Under the pieces are notes generated by a model that saw nothing but the letters and a program-made list of their open reading frames with translations, did not search any database and was not told the origin of the DNA. 64,000 bases of DNA. Source: Eudorina sp. 2006-703-Eu-15. Its lineage: Eukaryota > Chlorophyta > Chlorophyceae > Chlamydomonadales > Volvocaceae. Positions 46,966-56,657 of this stretch are shown one piece after another (position 1 is the first letter of the stretch; every line of letters begins with the position of its first letter). Both the position numbers and the translations under genes were made by a program. The stretch spans positions 366,001-430,000 of the forward strand of contig BDSI01000093.1 in assembly GCA_003117195.1 (NCBI GenBank), read 5' to 3'.

Positions 46966-49961
46966 CAAGCGCTTCCCAATAATAATTACAGCTGTGAGAC
47001 TCCTTCAGGCATATGATGCGACGCTGAATCAGGATGGTGAGGACGATCATGACGATGATGATGATGTTCATAATGGATGGATGGATGGATGTTACAAGTG
47101 TTACAAGCTTCAACGAGCTCGGACGGTCCAAACGAACCCGAAGGCTCGTGAACCGCTAAAACAGCGCTGAACAGATTCAGAGGTAACTAAGAAGATGCTA
47201 AGATATTTCGACACAGTACAGGACTACCCACAACAAAGCTAACAAGTCAATGGTGTATCAAAAAGAAAAGGCCATCATGATGCGTTTCAGCTATCTCGTA
47301 CGGTTGTCGAGACGAACCAGGACGAACCAGAAGGCTCATAGATCACTGATCCAAAAAACACACAAATGATAATATGTCACCTGAATTATACCGATGTAAA
47401 ACGATGGAAAAAGGAAAATACGACGTATTCTGAGAATCATGTTCCGCACGTGCGACGACGGCAACAGTAAAAATTACAATTGGAATATTAAATTGTAGTA
47501 TTTCTCATACAGTATGAATGCTCGTTCGCTTGCTGAGCAACAGAGGATAACGCGCATGCATATGCATTTACGGACATTCTCGTACCGTACTTTTCGCATT
47601 TCCATCGTTAGGGAAAAGCAAACAGTACTTGAATTACAAAATTATTATGTTTGATGCTTATGTCAGAAGATTACTGAGATGCTATTCTTGTAGGTGCCTG
47701 TTAGGACTTTCAGCCCGCACGCCTGCCCGGCAGCGACGCAGCGCAAGCTCTTCGTCAGCGAGAGCACGAGCCCAGTTCCGAAGTATTGCTAAAAACCGAA
47801 CATCACAACTTCTTGCTTGTTGCGCGCTCGCCTGACCCCGACCATAAGGCGGCATTAGTTTTACTTTTCTCCGACTTGCGTTCGTGTTTGGCCTCGCGGA
47901 AGCTACGCGTCGGAAGTACGAAAACTACCGCAAGACGTCCATCGCATATCCGTTCTTCAATACCCAAGATACAAGATAAAACGTGCTGATTGTGCATGCT
48001 GGTGGAGCTCTGTCCCTCTTACCCGCTCTCATTGGTCAATTACTCCAGCCAGCGCCACGCCACGCCTCCTAAACACCCTGCTGTGGTACACACGGCCACG
48101 GATGTGGTGATTGCGCTTGGTGACGAGAAGCAAAAGTGAGTTTGTCGGCTGATGTAATTTGAACATTACAAGGTGGACCCGAGTCCCGACCGGGTGTTCC
48201 AACGAGCCCAGATGGCTCGTGGGCGCCGCATCTCCCCTACCCTCCCCTACCAAGGACTGCGCACCCATCCTCCACGACCCGCGGGGAGAGGGGGGTTCAT
48301 GCAGCCATACCGGCCAACACACCATTGTCTCTCCTGGAAACCGCGCCAGACCCGCCGAATCACATAGTGAGGAGGCAGCCGGGACTCGAACCGGGCAGCC
48401 GAAACATCTTTTATGAACGGTGTGGCTCCTTCCGCAGAATACGCCCACCCCACAACACATCCGATTTGGAGAGCTGCCTGCGCGGCAAGGTTATTTACTA
48501 ACAAACCTGCTTAGGCACGCCGTTCGACGATAAGGATTTCATGTTGCTATGAGCAGGTTGAGAGGTTGTTTGTGGATCGGGGCTGCCCTCATGTGGGTGC
48601 AGTACAGAACATAATCCCACCGCGCGCGCGGAGCCGCCGTTGATGTCATGCATGTGTCTGCTGCACCCACTGACCCGTCGTCCCACGTGTATGGGCGCGC
48701 TGTGGCATGGACCCTTGCCCCCCTGGCGCGTTGGCTTACAGCTGGAGCGGCAGCTTCGCAACATCATTCCAACCCAACCCACCCATCATTAACGCACCAG
48801 CAGTAGAATACAGACGCGCGTGTGCAGGCGCCATCGCGAATCTTGCTTCAGTCCTACATGGACATACACAAATGGACACCTGCTAGATTCCTAGATGTCG
48901 TCGCGTCACGCACCGTACATGCCTCCACCCCACCCACATGGATGAACATGTCACCTAATCACATTCCCTCATAAGCAAACACCCGCCAAGGAGGCAACGA
49001 GCTTGGCGCCTCCTTCACCTTTGACCGGTACACTCATCACAACTCAATTACGTGCCGATTAGCACCGGCCGAATAAAACACGGATCGATATGGCCGGCAA
49101 ACCAGGCAACATCCCCATCAGCCACTTGGGCGCCGTCGAAGTTATCTGGGCCCGTTGGATCGCCCGGTCGGGGCTCAGGGTGCCTCCTTGACGGTTGCAT
49201 CATCTCTTGTGATCACAGCGTCTGAAAATGCACTGCGCAAAAATAACCCTGCCAATTGGGGCTCCGTGCCCTGCCGCTTGAGCGCCAGCCCCGACAACCG
49301 CCGACATCGATCAACCCAAGCCATAAAAAGCAAACACACTGGATACCGCCGCTTGTCACATCCGACCTGAGGGACATTTCCGCGAATGTCCTCGAACAGC
49401 TCCGACATGACCACATCGCCACAACGTGAGAAAAATTTACTTCAAAAATTACCATGCGCGATGTCTCGTCTTGTGACGTCTCGTGCTATGACTTTGGCGG
49501 TATCGCCGTTAAAGAATGTCTTGCTTACCATAGTGTGCTCACAGTCCCGTGTGTGGACGCCAGAGCATTCTGTGCGGCACGGTATGTACGGTATGTACGA
49601 CAACATCCGCACGTGCAGCACGCACGCATGGTGCCTGATGCCATTGTTATGAATCATGCATGTTTCCCTTTCCCATTGCTTTGAACGCCTCGATAACAGC
49701 AAGAGAACCCTAGGATTCACGCGTAATGTTATCGCCACCATCCACCGCACCACGAGGTGCTCACCTGGCACCTGACTGCAGAAAGTGGCTCGACCCTGGA
49801 TGGTACGCTTCACTTGCACGTGCTCCTCGGTGCCTAATCATGGGGGAAAATTCTCCCTGCCTGCAACTTGTAAAGCGTGTACAAATCTGCCGAAACCTAC
49901 GCGACCTCTGCAAATAAAAGCTTACACGTCCTTCATAATAGCGGCCTACGCGTCCTGCGTG
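46966..49961. other. AT-richer spacer between ML paralogues
   Basis: No gene supported. Contains a GATG/GGAT tetranucleotide run (47066-47090), two related ACGAACC..AAGGCTC segments (about 47120 and 47315), and many stops on both strands. Composition is markedly less GC-rich than elsewhere in the window. Confidence 0.45.
48375..48400 (-). other. Pol III B-box-like sequence, possible tRNA-derived remnant
   Basis: The minus strand reads CCCGGTTCGAGTCCCGGC, a full match to the GGTTCGANTCC B-box. The surrounding bases do not fold into a complete cloverleaf (acceptor stem fails), so this is not called a tRNA. Confidence 0.25.
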
Positions 49962-50047
49962 GCTCAACCACCGCGGAGCAGTCTACGATTTCCGTCAAAT
50001 GTCAGCTCAACCACCGCGGAGCAGTCTACGATTTCCGTCAAATGTCA
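49962..50047. repeat. 43-base direct duplication at ML paralogue 2 end
   Basis: Two adjacent identical copies of GCTCAACCACCGCGGAGCAG + TCTACGATTTCCGTCAAATG + TCA. The minus-strand stop codon of ML paralogue 2 falls at the junction. Confidence 0.9.
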
Positions 50048-50373
50048 GCACCAACAAAGTGTTTGTTCCGTAGAACCCGACGTAGCCCTCGTCCTCTTCC
50101 GCTAGCTCGACGTCTGTGTCTTCCGCCATCCCAGTATCCGCGGAGATTCGGCTGTAGGCATTGTTGTTGTTGTTTCTGTTGTGGCGATCGCCAGTACTGG
50201 CTGCCGCGGCCGGCAGCGCTGCAGCCGACGTGGACAGAGAGGAGTCGGTGGAAGGCAGCACGAGACTGAAGTTGACGTTGACGCAGGCCAGCTCCTCGCC
50301 GCTCGTGCCGCGAGCGATGACCTGCAGCCCGTAGTCCCCCTGATGGGCCAGGCGAGGGGAGGAACGAGCGGAG

Positions 50374-50408
<35 letters not shown>

Positions 50409-50985
50409 GGAAGAGAGACAGCCGGCCACCGGTCACAGTGTGGTTTGGCGGATGGACGCACGGACAGTGGAGGCCCACATCGTAAGCGTGAGTTCTTACA
50501 TACATGGCATGTAGGAAGACGGGACCATCGCCTTACCGGTGGAGCGTCGGGCGCCAGCGCCTCCTCGAAGGACAGGGAGATGGGACCGGGGCGCAAGGGG
50601 CAAGCCACCTTGCTGCACAGGTCTGAGATCGAGCGATATAAAGGGAACCCAGCAAAGGAGACTACCATCTCAACTAAACCGCCTTGCATTTCGGAACCTG
50701 CAAGCAGTTCCCGGACGGTTTAGTAGTGAAGGGTTTCAAACATCCCGCGCTGATAAAACGCAAGGTGATGGACAAAATCAACTTACCAATATGTCCCAAA
50801 ATGTCCAGTTTTGCCGCAGACCCAGTCGTTACAGGGTTCGGCAAAATGGTGACCGAGCTGAGCGTGATTACCGTAAGGTCTTTATCGCAGGAATTCCATG
50901 CCAATTCATCAGCAATTGCATGCTGATAACAAGCGATCAGCGCCGTAATCCAGAGAGCGCGCTGAAGTGCTGTTTCAGCATACAT
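50007..50985 (-). CDS. Secreted ML-domain (NPC2-like) protein, paralogue 2
   Basis: Paralogue of the gene at 43879-44914 and probably also a secreted lipid-binding protein. Exons (minus): 50985-50787 (199 bases), 50697-50537 (161 bases) and 50339-50007, giving about 230 residues. The first two exon lengths and all phases equal those of the other copy. Signal peptide MYAETALQRALWITALIACY, then ELAWNSCDKDLTV, VTTGSAAKLDILGHIG, FAGFPLYRSISDLC, VACPLRPGP and LAPDAPP. The third exon is almost identical to its paralogue through GDYGLQVIARGTSGEELACV and VNFSLVLPSTDSSLSTSAAA, then an asparagine run and an acidic tail. The extreme C-terminus (DGNRRLLRGG) is encoded by one unit of a 43-base duplication, so its end has changed recently. 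Paralogue pair by tandem or local duplication. Confidence 0.8.
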
Positions 50986-51936
50986 AGTCAAACGCTGGGC
51001 TTTAGCGAGCACGATTTTGAATCTTAATTTGCGTCTGAAAGGGTTTCCTAAAAGGGTTTCCTGAAAGGGTTTTCCCTTCTCAAGTATGTGCCACTGGACA
51101 CCAGTCAGCTCGCTGTTCGGCCTTGTCAGTACAACAACTTGCAGTACCTAACCAGATGCACCGGCCCTTGTTTTTGAGAGCGCGCATATTTAAGATTAAT
51201 AATATTTATTTAATGCCTTGAGGAGGCCTTCCGACTACGGCACACTTCAAGTTTACGGTGTCATCATGCGCCAAGTCCCAAGCCACGGTCTTAAGCAACT
51301 AAGGTGACCATTTGGTAGCGATCACCCACTAAAGCAGTGCCGGTAAGTGCTTGCACAGTCAGTTGCTGATCCTGCCGTATTTCGTTGTCATTCTGGTTGT
51401 CATTCGACAGACGCCATTTGTCCCGACGGTTTGTCTGACCTGCATTCATCGCCGTTGATATAAGGAATCAACTCATATATTCTATTGTTTCCAGTTCGGC
51501 GTGTCATGAGCCTTCTGGACCACAAAAACATAAAGCTTGCAACAAAAAAGTCAAAGCGCCAAACGACCATTTCTGACATTGCCTACATCTTGTCTGCAAT
51601 GCTGACCGCCTCGATGGTTTCTTCTTAGCGTTCCGCGTATATGAGGTTATCAGACGTGAGGACCCGTCGGTGTTCGTCCCAAGCGGCCGTCGACTTTCAA
51701 CCGAGGGGCAGTCACCCCCGTATTAGGGGAAACCCACTAAATCTGTTCAGAAGTGAACAGCGTACGCCAGTAGGACGATGAAAGCAAGTGAAGTTTATCC
51801 TCGGCAGTCAGAATTCATTAACCGCCAGGACAAACGCCACAATCACAGCCTGCGCGGTACGAACGAACGCAAGGATAAGGGCAATGTATGGATTGCAAAA
51901 GTACGATTGTAAACTTCGCAGGTGAGTCATACCTTC

Positions 51937-52046
51937 ACATGAGTAAAAACATTTACGAGTGGACCCTGCGGGTCATCGGGAACAGCCGTGGCCTCCTCAC
52001 CACCCACTGCAATCCGCGCAACCATGGCGCGCCGGACGGGCACCAC
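51937..52046 (+). repeat. Inverted repeat, left arm
   Basis: Contains CTGCGGGTCATCGGGAACAG, then CCGTGGCCTCCTCACCACCC. The reverse complement of 53441-53548 has CCGCGGGTCATCGGTGACAG followed by CCGTGGCCTCCTCACCACGC. Confidence 0.7.
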
Positions 52047-52555
52047 AAGCGCCCCGAACAGCTCCGAAGCACACCACGCACGACGCACCCATTCTACCGG
52101 GGAGCCATCCCGAGCCGCTCCGTTGATGGGGATCAGCCACAGCCGCGGAGCAAGCCCGCGCAGGGGGAGTTAGCCACCAGGGCGCCCCGATCGGCGAATC
52201 GCCACAACGGCCAAGACGGGCTCCCGGGTCCCGCAGTGGCCCCTCGTCTGGAAGGCGACGGCAGCGTGCGAGCTACCGCCAGGGATCTGTCTGGATTGCC
52301 CCCCTTAGCCAAAGACAACCCAGCCCCAGCGGGCACTCTCCCAGGCGGGTTTTATTTCATGCATGCGTGGTCGGCACGTCACCCCCACCCCCCTTTGTCA
52401 GGCGGGTCAGGCGGTGCAGGAAGTACGCAGTTGGGTGCAGTCGGCAGAGTTCGTCGCAGCATGTCAGTCTCCCCGGTCCGCTTTGCTTTCGCTTGCGTTT
52501 CCTCCTTTGCCTTTCAGGCACCGGTGAGTATCATCGTTGGCAAGTAACTGTCGCG

Positions 52556-52605
52556 GGGCTGGGTGTGTCTGGGCTATTTTTCTTTTTGACCCCCCGGTCC
52601 TCCCC
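52556..52605 (+). repeat. Dispersed repeat GGGCTGGGTGTGTCTGGGC, copy 3
   Basis: Exact 19-base core followed by TATTTTTC and GACCCCC, as at 7413. Confidence 0.6.
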
Positions 52606-53440
52606 GGGGGCCACTGCCAGTGTCTCAGTCATCCTGCCCTGGGGTCATAGGGTCATGACACACCAGGCAGCCATCTCGAACCTTCAAACCGCCGACCACC
52701 CCTTTCCTCGGCATGCCCAGCACCGCCCGTATCCGTAGAGCCGGCTCACTAGCTGCAGCCCAAACGACGCCGTCCCACACGCGCTGCTGCAGCCCCGCCG
52801 GGGGGCCGAAACTCGCTCCCGATGTACGTATTGCCCATCCCTGAGACCCTGACCTTGCGTCAATCTGCACGACCACTGGTGAAGCCACCGCGCAGCCCCA
52901 AGAGTGGCGTTGCCTCGGCGGCGCAGGCTGCACCGCGCAGCAGAAAACTCTTCCGGGTGATTCCCCCGCGCCCGCAGGGGCTCACGCCTGAGCCCCTCAT
53001 GTGTGATGTCGCCGCAAGGGGGCCGGGTCCCATACACCGCAAAGCCGATGCCACGCGTCTCGCCCCTGCCGGACAACGCGCAGCTGCAGTGCCGTACCGT
53101 TGTCGTAGTAGGTTGGTCTTTGGTATTGCCCACGTTTTGCGAATCGTAATGGGCGGCGGTACTACGGGCTTTGTGGCAGACAGTAATGGCAGACGTGGTC
53201 GTGCGCGGGACGTACGCCCGGGACAAAATTTCACATTTGCCCGCATTTTTGTGCATTTTGTGCTGCACAATCGGCTGCGTGCATGTTGCGCACAGCCCGG
53301 GGCAAAGTACGGCAACCACACGCTCAGTCGGCTTACTTCACCTTCTTGAGGCTGGATCATCGAGTCCCTCCAAGACCGGGAACGATTGCTTCGGCAGAGC
53401 AACCGACAGCCGGATGCGCTTCGGTGCACTAGTGGCACCT

Positions 53441-53548
53441 GTCCGGTGCGCCAAAATGGCGCGGTTTCGTTGTTGCAGTGCGTGGTGAGGAGGCCACGGC
53501 TGTCACCGATGACCCGCGGGGCCCGCTGTAACACCACTCATAAAACCG
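53441..53548 (-). repeat. Inverted repeat, right arm
   Basis: Partner of 51937-52046 in opposite orientation. The arms enclose about 1.4 kb. Confidence 0.7.
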
Positions 53549-54123
53549 TATGACGCCGCCCACGTCGCCGTTTCTCTTTTCGGAACGCCGGAACATACAC
53601 CGACCCTGGCCGATGCAGATCCCCTTACGGGAACCCGCTGCATCGTCGGGCAGGACTCCAGGCTTTGGGTCGTTCGCAATGCCCTCCAGCAGCTGGCTGA
53701 TCGGTGGCCGGTGACGTTCCGCTGTCATGGGGGGGGGGGGGGGGGGTAAGGGCCATCGGTCGGTGGGTGTCTTGGGTGTCCCTCGACCTGACTGCCCCCT
53801 CGGGGAGAGCCGGCAGCGAGATGGGTGCATCCGAGGTACGACCGGCTGCGTTTGAGGTAGCTGGCACGCAGTAGATGGCCCGCAGGTGGAGGTCGCTTCC
53901 ATCTCAAGCTTCCCCAAGGAGGGCCACACGGAGCCACATCCCCGACATTGCGTTGTACGGCTCGGCCCGTCCTTTCGCAAACAAGGATTGCCACAATATA
54001 TTGAGCTTGGCCAGAAAAGCGGCGCAGGCTTCCATTTGCTCTGTGGACCGCATTTCACTCGCCTTCAGAGCGCCTGGGGACAACTTGCCACACACACCGA
54101 ATCGTTTGCAACTGGCAAGCACG

Positions 54124-56620
54124 ATGTTGCGCTCTACTCTCTTGAATAATCAAGTACGCAAATGTTCACCAGGTGCGGAAGGTTGAATTCGACTGGGTTT
54201 GTGGATAGTGATGCAAGGACCTTGCCGTCGCGTCTTGAATGGCGAGGCTTCATATTTGCACAACTGAATTGGTTAGGTGCTATGCAGTAAGATGGCTTTT
54301 TGGGGCAAAGTGCCCTTCCACGTGCGTGTGGGGAATGATACTGCAGACTGTCACACTCGATGGTCTGGCGACACGCGCTTTCATTGGTGCCGACTCGTTG
54401 TGGATAAGGAAGTCACGCACACGCAGTTCGTTATGCCCGCACAGCCCTAAACCCCCCACACTTCGCCTTACTAACCCACACACCTCCGTCGCCCGCACAC
54501 CCCAACCACACACCTGCGCGGCGCAATTTTCGCATCCGCGCACCTCACCCGTCGCGCACCAACACACAATTCACCCGTCCTCCCCCTCCTCAGGCGGCGC
54601 CGACCGCGCCCTTGCACCCGGCCGCGCCCTCACCGCCCCCCTCCCACGGCCTCATCGGCCGCTGCGGGTCCCTAGAGGCGCCCCGGAGTCGAAGCTGGAC
54701 GTCATCACGGCGGACCCCGAGCAGGCCGGCCCCGCAGCCCCAACTGCCACTGCCGCCGCGGCTGCGCCCCGCGCCGCGGACGCGTCCCCCTCCGCCGCCG
54801 CCGCCCCGGCCGCGGCGACGGCCCCCGCGGAGCGCCCCGCGGACATCATCGCCGCAGCCAGCGGCCCCCGGGGCAAGAAGCGGCCATCCCGGCAGGCGGA
54901 CTCCACAGACGCGGTCGCCACCTTCCTGACCCGGCGATTCGGGTGGGGAGGGAGGGGGGGGGGGAAAGCGGTTCGCGGTTTTCGCGATGCCGTTGTCTTG
55001 ACTGAAGGATCGGGTGGGGAGGGGGGTTGGAAGCGATATATCTACTTATATAATTACTGCGTCCTACTTCGACGGCGACGTCGGTCAACCGGACAACTAC
55101 AACGCAATCGGTGATTGTTACGCGATTTCGCTGTCTTTATTGACATTAAGGGGGGTTGGAAGCGATATTCAGCGCGTGTAGAGGCACTTAGGGTGGGTGG
55201 GTGGTTTGGAGAGAGCAAACCGGCGGGGATGGGGATGGGGGGGCGGGATGCCGCGGGCGAGAGGTGAGGCGGGGAGAGCAAGGCGCGCGTTGGCCGGGGG
55301 CAAAAACACCGTGCCATGCGGCCGACCCATGGATGCGGATTTCTTCACCCTGCGCCGGCTTCTTTGATGTCTTTCCCGACCTGCAGTGCCCAGCCTCCTG
55401 CTACTGCGCACGCCGTGCATCTTTCTGGCCCCCAACCCAACCCCCCCCCCGATCGAAGCCGCGCTGGAAGCAGCGCAGTTTGAAAATGGCAATTGATTTC
55501 CTGCATCTCCCCCCCTGGATCGAACTGACTCCGATGGGACTGCACCCTCCTGGGTGTCCGTACCCCAATCTCCTCTTCTCCCCGGCCCTCCTCTGATTTC
55601 CCCTCCGGCCCTCCCCCTCTCCCCTCCCCTCCGCGCGCTCCCCCACATCCCGGTTCAAAACACACGCATGTACGACTTGTTTCGGCGCCAGGATTGCGGG
55701 TGGCCTGGCCTGGCTGGGGTTCCTGGCAATCGGAACGCTGGGGGAGCAGGTGAGGGGGGCCCTGCGTGGGGTCCTGGGCGGTCGGGGGTGGGTGGGTGGG
55801 TGGGTGGGTGGGTGGGTGGGAGGGTGGGTGGGTGGGTGGGTGGGGGAGGCCGGCTCCCGCGGGGTGGGGTCTGGAATGGAGGGGGCTCGGGGTCGGTGGT
55901 CGAGAGGATGGCGAGGGGGGAAGGGCGGAGGGGTGGGGGGGGCGGTTATGGGAAATTGGTGGATGAATTGGGGGTGGGGGCGGTAATGGGAAATTGGTGG
56001 ACGTTTTGATGGTGGGGGTTTGGGGGATGGGATGGCGGATCCGTGGCGGGTCGCTCAGCGCGTGCCTTGGGAGGGTGGTATGGTGGGGGGTTGGGCGGGG
56101 AAGGTGTGAATGAGGTCGAGTGGGGTAGGGGGTGAAGTTGGGGCGGCGGGGGTGAAGGGGGAGGAGGGTCGCTGGGGGTTCTCAGATTGCCGGTTCCCGC
56201 CCCGCCGCGCCGCGCGCATTGCTTCCCCTGAACCCTTACTTTGATCCCTGGGCGGCCCCCCCTCCCCGCCGGTTCGCATTTCTCTTGATTCAATATAATC
56301 CCCGCCGGCCCCCCCCTCATGTCAACCAGTCAAAACCCTCGCAACCCCCTCCCCTCCGCCCTCCCCCCGTGCCCCCGACTCCGAAGGTCAAGACGCGGAT
56401 GGAGGTGGCCAATGAGATCAACGGCACCAAGGACGTGGCGGACTCGCCGGAAGTGAGTGTACGGCAAAACACCGTGTATGTGTGTGGATGAGAGGGTGGG
56501 GGTTGGGCGGGGGTTGGGGTTGAGGGGGTAACTCGGTTGCGCACCCGGGTGTCAGCTGCGCGCCGCACCCTGGGGTCGGGGGACCCCAAGGTAAACCAGC
56601 GGCGCGGTCCGACTCGCCCA

Positions 56621-56657
<37 letters not shown>

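Larger units (their letters stand above)
50986..54123. other. Repeat-rich spacer before the FKBP gene
   Basis: No gene supported. It holds an inverted pair of about 110-base repeats (51937-52046 and 53441-53548), a dispersed 19-base core at 52556 and a homopolymer of about 17 G near 53730. Open frames between the arms show no recognised transposase. Confidence 0.5.

Noticed and set aside
48360..48440. tRNA gene
   Set aside because: B-box and T-loop-like words are present, but the acceptor stem and D arm do not pair.
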